Source: Smittia aterrima
Lineage: Eukaryota; Arthropoda; Insecta; Diptera; Chironomidae
Direction: 5' to 3'
Assembly (NCBI GenBank): GCA_033063855.1
Contig: CP093829.1
Span: 568,243-632,242, forward strand
Length of the DNA stretch: 64,000 nt
A program made the position numbers and the translations under genes. The notes beneath the pieces are model-generated. The model had not been told where the DNA came from. It saw only the letters and a program-made list of their open reading frames with translations, and ran no database searches. Positions 18,685-32,088 of this stretch are shown in pieces (positions within the stretch are counted from its first letter, which is position 1; every line of letters starts with the position of its first letter).

Positions 18685-21600
18685 ATGAATCGCCGGCTAC
18701 AGGTTTGTGACGAATTTAATATAAAAATCGCTTTATATTCTACAGAATCAAAAAATTTATTTTTATTTCAATTTTTTCTCCTTGTTTACTTTAAAAATAT
18801 CAGGAAGAGCGTGATAAAGCCCAGGCTGTGCTTCAATATGCTAACCAACAACAAAACTTTAATCTAAGTGACCTTCGATCGGACAAGACTCAATATTTCG
18901 AGTCACCTTACAGCAACAGAAGCAAATCGCCATTCAAGCCTTCAGAAATGTCAGCGAGGTCCACCATCAATCAGATGTCGTCGAAAAAAGCCTTTAGTGA
19001 TATCGACTTTGATGAGATAATGCAAACTACGACATCAGCAGCTGTTAGAAGCAAATATCGCGAGAGCATTGCCACGGGAAGATTGAGCTCGTATCCACGA
19101 ACTGCTGACATGAGCATGCGATCGTCCGTCAGTAGTAATGCAGCTGCAGCCAAAGGAAATGATTTCTGGGATAACGCTAAGGTTGCTCCAAACGGATTCA
19201 CTTCTAAGAACTGCTCAGTATCCAGTGATAACTTCAAACCGTCAGAGGAAATGGCAGAACAAATGCAACAAGATGAGATAGAGCAAGAGCTTGAGTACGC
19301 TACGATTCCTCAAATCAACAAAACCAAGAGCAATGAAACCAACTGGGAAGAGCGTCAGTCAATGCGAAAAGAAGAAATGTCCTTCGGACAATATGCTAAT
19401 TTCTACTATCAAGGGAACAACATCCGAGACATTTACTCTGCCAAGAGCCCTGCTAAAGATCGAAAGAGAGTGGCATTGATTGAAGTCAGTAACATGGAAA
19501 CTTCAGCTGATTCCAGTCAGCTGAACACCAATCAACTTCAGAAAATTATAAGTAAGTCTAACGACCATTAAGGATTGAGTAAATTATTAATGTTTGAACT
19601 TTTAGAAAGCTACGACACACCAAAGGCTCAAGAAATGTTAAATAACTTTGGAAAGAAAGTAAATCAAGTTCATCAAGCGGCTAAAGAGAAACCAGATTTG
19701 GCAATTTCCGGTATCAGTGCAATGATCAACTCGATGAACTTTGATAAGATCGCTCAGTTGTCAATGGAGCCGGAACGTTTAAGAGCAGAGAAAGAAAATG
19801 ATTTCGAAATTCCAACTCCATCGCCTAACTATCTGACACCAAACGATGCACTTCGCAGGGATAGAAACGCCATCCAAGGTCGAGGAATGAAAAGGAGATC
19901 GAGCTCAGCATGTAATGAAACTCCGAAGACCACTCTTGACAAATGTATGCGTTCCAAATCTCCGAGTCAGCAAAAGGAGCTTAAAGCGGTCGCAGCAACT
20001 CTTCTTAAGCCGAAACTGAAAGACGACGTTTTTAAAGTTCCTCATTCATCACACAACATTCGACCTAATCTAAGCAGTTTCAATCATTCTCCTTCTTCAT
20101 CGAGACAATCTCAAGGTGAAATGACAAAATCTCCATCGAATCGCGAATATCTTACAGCAAACTCGATGATGAGCAGTGAAAAACTTTCATTGCCCAATTA
20201 TGGACTTACTCGTCCTGAAATGAACTTTTCCTCGCCTACTTCTAATGGTTCACACTTATCTCCAAATGGATCACCACAAGAAGGTCTGCTAAAGAGAACA
20301 GTGTCGCAATTGAGCAACGGAAGCGAATTTCACGATGACGTGTTACCAATTCGAATTAAGAAATCTCAATCGAAGCTTTCTTGGGAAAGCGTCAAACTTT
20401 ACTCGACTGTGACTCGTTCAATCAGCATCCAGAATGGATCAAGTAAACGACTTCATCTCCGAGTTAGAGTTGAAGGAAATGGTTTTTCTGTTTCCCCTCG
20501 TGAAGAATTCAGAATGATTTCACTTGAAGCGAGAACCTTGGAAGTGAATTTCTCGCCAACTGTTGTCGGAGCGGCACGTGGAAATCTTATCTTTGAGCTG
20601 GTTGCGAATAGCAAGTGCATGAGAAAGATTCCGCTCTTTGCTTATGGAGGCCATGCATCAATGAGAGTCGAAGGAGTTCATAAAGCGCCAATCGGTCCTT
20701 CTTTTATTACCTTGGGATTAATGAAGCATCTTAACTCGACTCTTGAGCAACAGTTTTCGGTCACAAACTACGGCACGCTTCCTGGTTTCGCAAAGCTTTT
20801 ATTCGAGAAGACTAAATGGAGTGACTTTAATCTGTCAGATTCTTTTGAATTAACTCCACAGCAGGTTCGATTATCACCAGGCGAGTCAGAAAGGATCACA
20901 GTTCGTTTCAAAGCAACAAGAGATGAGATCCGTAAGATTATCGCGTTAAACAAAGAAGTAGCGATCGTTGGTGAGCTTTGTATGATTTCTGGAGATGAGC
21001 CGACAAGAATTCGAGTTCTCAGCTCAGATGCCTTGCCACGCCAGTTCATAGATTATCTTCCTAAACGTGTGGCTGATGAAATGACTTTTAAACGCGAGCT
21101 TGTTCTTTTCAACGAGGGCTTGGATAAGACAAAGCTTTCTAGGATCATGGGTCAGCTTAAAACAAACGAAGTTGCATTAACAGTTAGTCGTAACATGGAT
21201 GACACTTTGATCAGTGCTGATCTATCGATGATCGATGACAGCGCAATGAACTTTGAGACATTTTGTGAAACCAACACAAATCAAACTCTCGTGGACGTTC
21301 CTGATGATTATTGCCATGATGACGAGAACTCGTAAGTTTCTATTTAATTTATTTCTTCACCAGCATTTGACTCAAACATTTTTCTTTTCAGATATTTCTT
21401 TGAAAGCAAGTTCTTTAAAGTGACTCCAGCAAAGATCGTCTTCAGCCGCAAGACAGATAAACCCAACGAACCAAAACGCATCGTAGTTGAATCTACTTGC
21501 GACGAGAAATTGTTTGCTGAAGCAGTGTCATCAAAACACGAATTCGTCAATGCCATCAAGTCATGCGGAGTTATTTCGCCTTTTGGAAAAGTCGAGATCA

Positions 21601-21710
21601 ATGTAATTCCAAGACACAAAGGTTTCACACATCGAACTTATGAGCCGATCCATGTCTCTGTACTTATTGGTAATGCTAAGGTTGAGGTTCCTGTAACATT
21701 TATTGACTAA
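18685..21710 (+). CDS. Spd-2: Spd-2, CEP192-type centrosome scaffold
   Basis: Four exons: 18685-18702 (only MNRRLQ), 18804-19551, 19606-21331, 21392-21710; 936 residues. The N-terminal half is low-complexity, serine-rich and contains SPSPTK-like phosphosite clusters (SNRSKSPFKPSE, SKSPSQQKE, KSPSNRE), fitting Polo/Cdk control. From about residue 540 come ASH/MSP-type beta domains (WESVKLYSTVTRSISIQNGS ... LEVNFSPTVVGAARGNLIFE; LEQQFSVTNYGTLPGFAKLL), as in Spd-2/CEP192. These proteins recruit Polo, Cnn and gamma-tubulin to mitotic centrosomes and are needed for the sperm aster (known of the family). The first coding exon is tiny; the start is inferred from the GAAGAG junction at 18804. Confidence 0.87.
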
Positions 21711-22562
21711 GAAGTTTACTCTCAGCTTTGCTAATTGATTTTTCTTGCCATTCCTTAATAATTTAATTTTAAACATATTCTTCTTTATTGTAACAATTAA
21801 TTCGGGTTCTGATTAAAGCTTACAAATGTTGGGATTTCCCGGGGGATGTGAATTACTTAAATAGCTTAATCTTTCCATAAACGAAACGGTAAAGTCTGAT
21901 CAAAAAGTTGTAAAATGGCAAATGATAATCACAGCAGAAATAATAACTTTCTCGGTATCGCTAAACTTAAGATTCGAAGGATAATTTGAGTCTTGCCAGC
22001 TCCCTTCGGCTAATCATTTAACTTAAGGTTTTCATTTACAGAAGATCTGAATAAATCTCAAAATTTCTTATATCGTAACATAAAGTTTTATCTTTAAGAC
22101 TTTTTTTTTCAGAGATCAACGAACCTTCGTTCTTTAAAAATTTTCTCAGCTCACGGCAATCCCAAAGTAATTTTACTTTAAGTTAGTTGCAGTTAAGTGA
22201 TAAGATATATTTCTTATGTTTGCACAAAAATGTTTTCTTCATAGGATCGCAGAAAGCGCGGAAGGTTTCGCGAAGCTGTTTTCATTGTCCGGGGGAGAGA
22301 ATTTTTCTTTTATAGGATCAAGCTATGCGGAAAAGGACTGAGAGAGTTTCCTTCTATACAGATCGTTGATTATTTGGAGAGTTTTTTTTTCATCTAAACT
22401 TAGTGATTAATTTTGAATAATTTATGTCACTAAAGTTTCTAGTTTAGCGATGGAATTTGTGTCGTCATCGTCGAATGGAAAAGCCGTTTGGACCGTTGGA
22501 TCATCATTGTTTGTGGTGGGAGTTTAATTCAGCAGCAACACAGACTCCATCGTCAGCGAATC
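21711..22562. other. Convergent 3' region Spd-2 / unc-104
   Basis: About 0.85 kb between two stop codons facing each other; it must hold both 3' UTRs. ATTAAA at about 21815 could serve Spd-2, and AATAAA at about 22050 could be used on the plus strand. No coding frame, repeat or structured RNA recognised. Confidence 0.45.
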
Positions 22563-25500
22563 TCATTTGTTCATATTGAAGATCTTCTGTCTGTTAATGA
22601 ACTTTTGAGCAGACGTAGTTGTCGTGCATGAGATGGTTTTGGTTGGTGATGCAGACACGTCAATGTTCTGTCGTGCGTAATGAGATCTAATGAAAAAGAA
22701 TTTTAGAAATCTTTTACGATTCTTGTGAGCTTTAATCTACCTAATCCTTCCAGCCAAGAGGGGGTTAATTGCATAGAGCCAATCGTAAACTTCCTTCTCG
22801 TTCAAAGTTTGAAGCAAGTAGCCGCGATATTTTGTGACGACACTGAAAATTGAATTATTAACTTTTATCCTCGCTCTTCTCGAACAAACAACTCACCTGA
22901 ATGTATTTGGAATCTTAATCATTGCCATTTGATCCTCTGAACATTCGACTTGAGCGTTGTTTAGATTAAGAACTGCTCGTTCTATGTTGTCCTTGTCGCA
23001 TTTATAAATGAAGATGTAAGGACGACGAACGACAATCCATCGCTTCTTCCAGCCTGAGCAACCATGCTCCAAGACGTTTAGGTAGCCTTTGCGTGTGACC
23101 ATCGAGCTCGTTGGAACTTCTTCTAAGTCAGGAATGAAATATTGAATGTGCTCGACTTTGCCAACGATTTTCTCCAACTGCTTCTGTTGCTGATATTGCC
23201 AATCATTGGAGATTTCTGAGAGGGATGGTGTACTCGCTGAGTTGATCGAATATTGGGAGATAGACATGTTACTGTTCTCGTCTCCTGAAGATGTTTGTGA
23301 GATTGGTGTGACTGGAGTGACGATTGAAGTTGTGTTCTCAACGGTAACACCGCTAAGGAACCTCAAACACTTCTCGATAATTAATCGCTGTCGTTCAGTC
23401 ACTTCACCATTCTCTGGCGATTCTTCTTCATCGTCTTCGTCGTCATCTTCAGCATCCGATGGCAACATATCTTCATCGTCGATTGTGCTGTCGCCATCTC
23501 GAGCAATCATATTGCTCACATTTTTATCGTTCTTGCTATTTTCTAGCTCATCAAGTCCAAGACGTTCGCGCAGCAAAAGCAAGTAACGAACTCGTTCGAC
23601 AACCTCCAAACGAGTTAACTTCTCTAACTCCCATTGATGATCGAAGATCAAGGAATCGCCTCGTGGTCTCCAATTCTTCAAATTTTCTTCGCCACGAACA
23701 TAAGTTGTGCTGGTATCAAGAACTCGTCTTTGACGACGTTGAACACCTGAGAATTAATCAATTTATATTTTCTGACTAAATTTAATAGTTAAAATAGTCA
23801 TACCAGGACTTCCTGCCTTGTTTGCACATTTGAGTGCGAGTTCATAGATTGCGCTCGAGCGGTTTGTCGTTCCAGATTTGCCCGAGAACAAACTTTTAAG
23901 CGTGTTCGGTCCAATGCGAGCATCACGTCCATAAATCACCATACTCAAATCCTTTGTTATAATCACAGGCCGTAAGCAGTTCTCCAACTAAAATTACATA
24001 AAACATTAATGAGTTGTGGAAATAAGGACAAAAATTAATCAGACTTACCTCGAGATAACTGCTCAATGTCACGTAAATTGTTTCTCCGTTTTGTGTCACG
24101 CGATTCAGCAAATTTGAATTATGCAGACTCGAATCCCAAGCTGCCTCAAATTGATAGAATGTCCTGTCATCATTTCGAACTTCAAGAAGTTCTCCTGGGA
24201 AGATTCCGAGTGACAAAGCACCAGCATCATCAAACTCCTCGAATGATTCCGGAGTATTACGAATGCGACCAACAATGACTTCACGAATATCTTTCCACTT
24301 GAGTTCAGTGGTCGGCTCGTGAACGATCGTTATACGAATTCGTCGTTGAATTCCCTGATGAAGTAAGAAGCTGCCGGATAATTGATCAACAGGGACTGGC
24401 AAGTACTCGCCACTTGGAGCGAGTTCACAGATTTCAAACCAAACGAGAATGTCGTGCTTGGCGATAGTCGACGATGGAGTGATAGAAGCTTTTCGTTCTG
24501 TTGTTGGAGACATCGCAAGTTGAGTAAATTTTGTACTGCGAATTGGTTGACTCATTGTAATACTCGGAAGCTGTTGAAGTCGCTTTGGTGGTGCTCGAGT
24601 CGGCAGTTTAACGTTCTTTGTGACGTTTCCATTGTAGTGTCCGTAGATTTTAAATGCAATCGGTTGGCTCTTTATATATTCAATAAACTTGTGCGTGATT
24701 TTTACTGTCAAGTTCTGAATGTGATAGAAGCCAATTGGCTTGTCCTGTTTGTTCTTGATAGGCTCAGTTGAGAAAGTTTCTTCCTCGCCATTAAGGAAGT
24801 TGAATTGACAAAAGATGTCTGTGTACTCGACGGGAACGTCGTAAGCTTGTAGGACAATGATCCTGAATTTGAATTCACTGCCAATCTTCAAATGATCGCC
24901 AATTGCTTCGTCTTCTGGTGTCGCAATCTTCATATCATCAGCATCATTTCCATTCTCCTCGATGACGCGTTCATCGTAGCTGTACTTCGTTCCATCGCTG
25001 AAGACGACGCGTGCTAACTGATTAATCGCCACTCCGTTATTATTGTTGTTCATGCTGTTTATGTTGTTCACTTGATTGTTAATGATGTGTCCATCGTTGT
25101 CGAAAACAGCTTGAACAGCAACTCGAAGGTAACCCTTCACATCTCCACATTCATTAACAATTGCGACTTTCTGAACGAGAGGAATCGGATAAAGCAAATT
25201 ACTCAAGTAGACGAAGGAACGTCCAATTACTCGGAACCACGGGAAGCGATCGTAGAACGGATCGTAACCGATCAATGACTCGACGTTGTAGTCATACGAC
25301 TCGCCATCGCTGTGATACAACTCACGCATCATATCAAGACGTTGCTTCAACTTTCCAAGGGACCAATAATGAATTGCTCCATTCTTCTGATCGTTGACTT
25401 CAACAACGACCACAGTTCGACCGGATTGTTCATCAGTTTTCTCCTTCAGGTCATTTGGGAGTGGCGTGTAGAGTGTGTCGGATAGCAAAGCGAATTGGAA

Positions 25501-28417
25501 CTGAACGTTCTTCTTCAACTCCACGGAAATCGCATTAGCTTCTTTTAAAAAGATTGCATTACCCCACAAGCCATCGCGAATCGAAGTAAATTGATGATTC
25601 TTCCATTTCTTGAATACCCAAGTTGCCAAATCAAGTTGACGGTTCGTCCATGACTCACACAATGGATTCTCATAAATACTGTTTTCGTCTTCATCATAAT
25701 TTTCATCCAAAATTCTTGAGAGACTGAAGTCCATGTCAGTCGCTGACGTCATATTACTATACATTGACATCGTCATCGATTGTTCCTCGACTTGCTTTTG
25801 AAGCGCATCGATTCGAGCTTCGTATGTTTTCCTCTGTTCTTCGAATTGTTGATCAGCTTCTTCCTTCTCGCGTTTGAATTGAGCTTCCAAAGCAACTAAA
25901 CGCTTCTTCATCTCCGCTTTAAGATCAATTCCCTGTTTCTCCAATAACTCGCATTGTGCAAAGTTCCAATCGACAACTTCTTCACCAGCATCGTCGATAA
26001 CTTGTTCATTCGGATTTTCCGAAATCTTTCGCTCACGTCTCTCACGAGCTTGTTGTGGATGTTGGAAACGGAAAACATGATTCCGTCCAAGAATGACACG
26101 CGAGCCTGTTGTGAGAACTTCAGTTTCGATAACCTTCCTGCCGTTGATGAAGATTAAAGCTTCCGGCGATGGAATGATACTAACAACTCCATTGTCGTTA
26201 TGGAATGTACAATGCTCTTTCAAGATGTGTGATCCTGACAATTGAATGTCTTGAGGCAAGTCAGCTTCTGATGTGCCGAGCTTCGTCATGCCATCTTTAA
26301 TGTAGTAGAGAAGACACTCGGAGAGCGTTGGATCTTCATTGAGATTGATTAAATGTGGTGTCTGCTTCGGGGAGAAAACTCCAACAGTAATTCCATCTGA
26401 AAGAAAATTGCGTTTATTATCTCGTACTCGTTATCTTTGAGTCGTCTCAAGAGCTTACCTGGTTTTACAGCGACTCCCATTTCAGCGAAAACAGCTTCAC
26501 GCTGTTGACGTATTTCATCAGTTCTCTTGAGCTTTTGTTCCCATGTCTCGTTTAACTCTGCAATGAGCTTTTCACTTGCGTGCAGTTGATCAACTGCGAG
26601 ATCTGTTTCTGTTGTTGAAGTTGACCGCATTGGCTTGTCCCGTTTATGAACAGGCGATGGCTCTTTGTCGTTAGCAATTGTGTTGTTATTGCATTCATCG
26701 TCTGCTAAACAAAAAGAGGACAAACTGTCATTAGAAACAAATTAAATGTTTTGCTTGTTTTAGCGTGAAAGCTTTTGAAAAGGCGAGCGAAGTGTTTTGC
26801 AGGCGGAAAACTATTTTACTTACTGTGCCCATCGCGCCTCACACTATTCATTACCCTCACTTCAACGCCTGAATCAACCGAGAACAAAATAAAAATTCGT
26901 GTGAGCATGTTTTGGGAGCAGGATAGTTTTGCAAAACCTCGTTATAGATCATTCCAATTTTGCTGAGCTCCGTAGTCCGAATTTCGATTTTTATAACAAA
27001 GTTTTTTTTTTGAGATTGTTCAGTGACCTGGAAGTTCTTGGCTTCAATCTCACTTATCAGTGTCAACTCACCTTGTTCAACTTCGATTCCTTCGCTTTTC
27101 AACAACTCGCGAAGTTTCTGAATTTCTTCCTTAAGCTCTCGAATGAGTTTCGCGTTGGCGTCCTCGTTGACAACAGCTTTGCAAACAATTTGTTTGGCTC
27201 GGTCAGCATATCTGATGGAAATGTGAATTAGCAAATGTATAACAATAAAAGAAAAAGCTTCTTCTTATTACCTCAACGTGCTCAATGTTTCGTCGTAGTT
27301 AATGTCAGCAGGACTGATGGCCGCAATCATTGCCGTCTTTGAGTTGCCCCCAAGGTTCTCACGCAACAACCAAGTTAACACCGAGTCACGATACGGAATG
27401 AATTCAGCTTTCTTTGACTTTTTGCCTCTCATCGCGGACTATGAATTATAAAAATTATTCCATTGAACTTAAGAATGAGTCAATGGGAACACTTACGACT
27501 TCCGCTAATGCTGAAATAACTTTTCCGAGTGTAGTCAACGATTTGTTGATATTGGCGCCTTCTTTGAGTCTGGTTCCTTTAGCCCCAGTGCTGTCAGCTC
27601 GTTCGCTTCCAGCTAAATCAACCAAACTGATCTTGGAGACTTTCTCAGCTACCAAGTCTGTCATGTGATCTTGCTTCGTTTGTGTGAAGAAGATTGTAAA
27701 GACTGCATGAGATCTAGAGCTCGTCTCATTCATGTTTGTCGCAGCGACGGTTCTCGATTTGTTTCCCTCGTCGATCAAATCAGCGATGTCTTGATACGTG
27801 GTAACTGCCAATTTTGACAAATCTTCAACGTAAGGACCAAGCGCTGGATGTTCACGAACACGAAGATTTCCTTTGTTCTTTGGATTCAACAAGTCTCTGA
27901 CTCGTTCACAATAAATTTCCATGTACGACACTTCAACTGAATATTTCTGATCATCAGTCGTCGTCTCTTGAATTCTCTTAAACAAATCCATGCAGATAAT
28001 TGGAATTATTCCTTCTTGGCCTTCTTCTTGTCGTCCCATCATCGTGTACGACTTTCCAGCTCCAGTCTGTCCATAAGCGAAGATACAAACATTGTATCCA
28101 TCGAAAGAATGTTGAAGCATCTCCTCGCCGATATCAGCGTAGACCATGTCTTGTGTTGCAAAGTGATCATCTGCTTGCTGTCGATAAAAAAGAACTTAAA
28201 GGTAAAAATAAAAAGAAAAAACCTTCAAACTCACGTCATGTGACCAATAAGAGTAATCAAAATTAAATCTCTTGACTGAATCGCTTGTTCCAGGCGGCAC
28301 CTTTGGATTTGTGATGGCCGTTGTGTTATCAAACATTTCAATGATACATTTAGCATCTCGAGTCGTTTCTCGCGTATTGAATGGTCTCACGCGAACAGCA
28401 ACTTTAACTGACGACAT
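22563..28417 (-). CDS. unc-104: unc-104 / KIF1A kinesin-3 motor
   Basis: Ten exons: 28235-28417, 27497-28177, 27272-27438, 27072-27211, 26459-26704, 24049-26396, 23804-23987, 22897-23746, 22741-22842, 22563-22686; 1674 residues, the usual length. The motor has P-loop GQTGAGKSYT at 97-106, NETSSRSH and VDLAGSE. Neck and coiled coil follow, then an FHA domain (about 480-570, LYYIKDGMTKLG ... FINGRKV), the KIF1B/DUF3694 middle, ENLKNWRPRGDSLI, and a C-terminal PH domain (KGYLNVLEHGCSGWKKRWIV ... VYDWLYAINPLLAG) that binds PI(4,5)P2. It carries synaptic vesicle precursors and dense-core vesicles to axon terminals. A 5' UTR intron is likely (acceptor TTTTGCAG at about 28505, donor GTAAGTAACG at about 28740). 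Confidence 0.95.
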
Positions 28418-28505
28418 TGTCTCTTCAGTAGTTTTGCTTTATCTTATTGACTCAAGAATGATTTTATTAAAATTCCTTAGTTGCGTTTAGACACGCAAAA
28501 GAGCT

Positions 28506-28740
28506 GCAAAATAAAAGAGAAAACAATCGTCATTAGTTGGATTCCAAGTTATGAATGGAAAGTAAAAGGACCGCGCAATAGAAAACAACAAAACCCGGCG
28601 CCAACAACGACGACTTTATGATTCATACTTTTACATAACTTTTTCCCTCCCCCATCGAGTTGAAACTACTTTTTCCCGGCCGCTCATGTTCGTGCTTTTA
28701 TCGACGTAGGATTCGAGGCGACGGATAAATCGTTACTTAC
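28506..28740 (-). other. Likely 5' UTR intron of unc-104
   Basis: On the minus strand a strong donor (GCTC then GTAAGTAACG) at 28740 and a pyrimidine-rich acceptor (CTTTTATTTTGCAG) ending at about 28505 bracket 235 bp. The predicted leader exon would be about 28741-28960. Inferred from splice signals only. Confidence 0.45.
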
Positions 28741-28960
28741 GAGCGCTTGCACTCATTAAAAGCAAAGAGAAGCGAGTTAATTCCGAGAGCGAGTCGTATC
28801 GCGAGAGGGAAAACTAAATCATTTTCCGACGCTTCTCTCAACTGCACAATGTCCACAAGGAATTTGTTGTTGCGGTATGTTATTCGTTCTCTCACACCAC
28901 TCGATGGCATGTAGAGAAGAAAGAAAAAAGAGTGGAAAGCCCGAAGTCGAAGCAGCAAGA

Positions 28961-31900
28961 ATGAAAAATCGATAGATTTATTTGGGGGTGGATGACGTCA
29001 TTTCTTGGTTGGCATCAGCAGCGGATCTCTTTTGCGATGTAAATTTATTCCATCAGGATCTCGAATTGAAACTGAGAATTGCATAATTCATTGCCTCTTC
29101 CATATTGAAAAAATCTTCCATATTGGATTTCTCCCTCTCGCCTCAGCGAACCGCGACGCGAATTTGTGTAAATTCGCAATTAAAACGTTATCAGACCGTT
29201 AACGTTAATTGTCCTTGGAGCTTTCCGCTTGTTGAAGCACAGTTTTCACTTCATTTTTGGTGAGTCACTGGAGCGTGGAAAACTCGAAACTTACTTTAAT
29301 CAAACACTTTTCACAAAGTTTCACTAAAATCCATTTTTCTTGTCCATCTTGCGAATGCTTTGCCACCAACAGACAAGTTTGATGTGAGCGTTCGGGGCAA
29401 GTTTTTCCTCCTTTCGATGAAACCTGCGCTTTTAGTTGAAGAAGCTTTCGAGTGAAAAGCTCTGCGCAAAAACAGAGAGAACGGAGTGAGAGAGGAAAAG
29501 CTTCATAAAATATTTATTTTTATGAAAATGAAAATTTTCTTTCTTTACGTGTCCAATTTTCTCAGTTTCTATTTGCTCATGTCGTGCTGAGGAAGGAAAA
29601 GAGCTTCATAGCAATTTACACTCATGCAAAGAACAGACTCCCAGAGTCAAACATCCAAAGTCTTCATCACGCAATCTAAGCTCTTGCTCATTCCTATCTC
29701 GTTTTGCGACAGTTTAGAAAAAGCACTCAGCATGAAAAAAGCCTGAATTTCCCTTGAACACGCGGAAAAACCGCGCGCGTGTCGGATTTCCCATTAAAGT
29801 TGACGCAGATCTCTCTTTGAAAAATCTTTATTGCGACTCGCCAGACGATGAGATGAATTCAAATAATAAACGACCCAAGGCTGATGTAAGCATCCCCAAT
29901 TCAATATTTGGCATTCAAACAAATATTCTCGCAGCCATTAAAATGGGTCGACCAATGTTCGTTGGAACTCTTAACGTTTTATTTCGAGAGAAAAAACGAG
30001 GGAAATTGGTAATTGACATCGAATGGATCATAAATTTCATGTTTCTTGCCATTACATCGATACCATTGTTCCTGGAGCAGGTGATTAAAGGCTTCAAGGG
30101 AATTTGTTTTTACAGCTTCAGCCTTCCACTCTAAGCTAGCGACATAAAATGCTCAACAGCATTTGACATGAGAGGATTACTTTCATTTACGTCGTCTCTT
30201 CTAGCATTCCGCCCACACGGGAAACAAGGACAGCCAGCGTCACAGTAAAAGCCATTCACGTTTTGACGCTATCTCGGTCGTAACATAGCGCAAGGAGTTA
30301 ATCTCATTTCGGAAGTGTTTTGTTGTTGGACAAAGTGCCAATCTCTATAGCGTTCGCTCAAGGTTTTCGCGGATGAAAATCGATAGCGAAATATATTTCA
30401 AAGTAAAATATCTTGTTCTCTTGGACACAAAATATTTTCGGGAAAGGCTTTTATGATTGAAAAATGTGCTGCTTCACCAGCTCATTGAACGAGCTTCGGA
30501 GCTACAGAACATTAAATGAATGGTGGCACGTGTTGGCATATTGAAGCCAAATGACATCGACTTTTTGGGGAGAGATGTTTGTTTTCCATTCTTTTCCCCA
30601 TTCGATGGTTTGAGGTGGTAGAAAGAATTTGTGGCACTTGCTTCGTGGCTTTGACGGTGGGATTGGAAAACAACCAAAATTAATTTGATTTTTTTTAGGT
30701 GATTCAGAGCGAGGAGAAAACTTTTCAATTTGTTAGAAAGTTTATATTTGAAGATCTCGATTCAAAGTTGCAAATGTGATTTTCCTGTTTCAATTGACAT
30801 GAAGAGCTTAAGTTTTTTTCTCTCGTAATCTTTAAAAGAGACTCGATATTGCGTGGGAAGAGTCGAGAGCATCTGCCCAAAACGCCACGACAATTTAAAT
30901 GAGCTTTGTTTGTTATCAAAGCTTGTGCTTACTTTCCCTAATCGCTCGCTTGTTTCGTTTAACGAGCTTTCTGTGTCGTCCATGCGGGTCATTGGACAGA
31001 GAAAAAAAGTCAGTTGAACATTGCAGAGATTGAAAAAATGCCCGCAGCTCTGCAGATTCTTTTCTTCCTTATTTCGGGAAGATTCTTTATCTTAACTGAG
31101 AAAATTACGAGCCATAAAGATTCCTCGACGTCATTTGCTTCGTTCTACTTTAAATCCATTTTTCGTGTTCCACAACCTCTTCGTTCATTTCTGTCGCTCG
31201 TGCGAGCAATTTGCTTTGCTGATAACAAAGAAAGCGATTGCGAAAATTGTCGGAAAATGTCTCGCAAGCGAAAATATGTTTTGCAGGTGAAAATTTTCTT
31301 CTCGAACTCTTGAACTTTATGTAGAAAGGTGAAAACTCTTCGATGAACGTATTGTTTCTAATTTCCGCCCAACGACGACAAACACCCAAGCAAACACCCA
31401 CCAGAAGTTCATTACTTCGCAGGCTTTTTTCCATCACAGATGATGAATCGCCTTCTCGCCCCATTACCACCCGTAGTTCGTTTTTCAAAAAGAAACTCGA
31501 GAAGGTTGAACATTCCATGCAATCAACGTCAAGCAAGAACTTTTAATCGTCAATTGGGCTTCTGTAGCTTAATTTGATTAACGACATTCATAAATTAAAA
31601 GAAATTGAATAATCTCAATGTCATCGAGCTGATACACTTGAGTATGAGTCATCTATCATTTAGATTATTTCCTCAACGCTTTGCGCTTACCGAATCGCTT
31701 TGTCTCAGACAGCAGCTTATCCAATATCCAAATTAATAAATAATTTTTCACAAAGTTCTTCCACTGCAAATTTCCATTGATTTTCCATCAACTTTTCACA
31801 TATCACTGAGCTTGGCTTTTCCACGACTCTTAACATCGAGATTCGAACAACAAATACCGAGAAATTTTCTTTGTGGAGATATTTTCACGGTTTCCACGAT

Positions 31901-32040
31901 TCTGCGCAGAAATAATTTCCGAAAAATTTGTTTAAACTTGCAGGCAGTTAGTTATCAAATCTATACCACCTGCAATTATCTAAACGACGCAAATAATGCG
32001 ATTGAATAATTTTTCTTGATTTATTTTTATCTTGTCTCTC
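28961..32040. other. unc-104 upstream / Sod2 downstream intergenic region
   Basis: About 3.1 kb without a convincing gene, unusually long for this compact window. It is less AT-rich than other spacers and rich in CG and TCG words. A perfect CRE palindrome TGACGTCA lies at 28993-29000, just upstream of the predicted unc-104 leader exon. Open frames here (for example 29754-30134 and 31150-31536) lack ATG starts, domains or splice context, so I treat the segment as regulatory DNA, possibly with further noncoding exons of unc-104. Confidence 0.45.
28993..29000. promoter_or_regulatory. CRE palindrome upstream of unc-104
   Basis: Perfect TGACGTCA, the binding site of CREB/ATF bZIP factors, about 30 bp upstream of the predicted leader exon of unc-104. 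The site is seen directly; its use is inference. Confidence 0.4.
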
Positions 32041-32088
32041 TCAAAACATTTTCATCTGGTACTGCACTTACTTCTTTGAAGCGTAGAT

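Noticed and set aside
29754..30134. 127-codon open frame upstream of unc-104
   Set aside because: No ATG at the start, no domain, no splice support; composition matches the surrounding noncoding DNA.
31150..31536. Minus-strand open frame of about 128 codons
   Set aside because: No ATG-initiated conserved protein or domain recognised; treated as chance.
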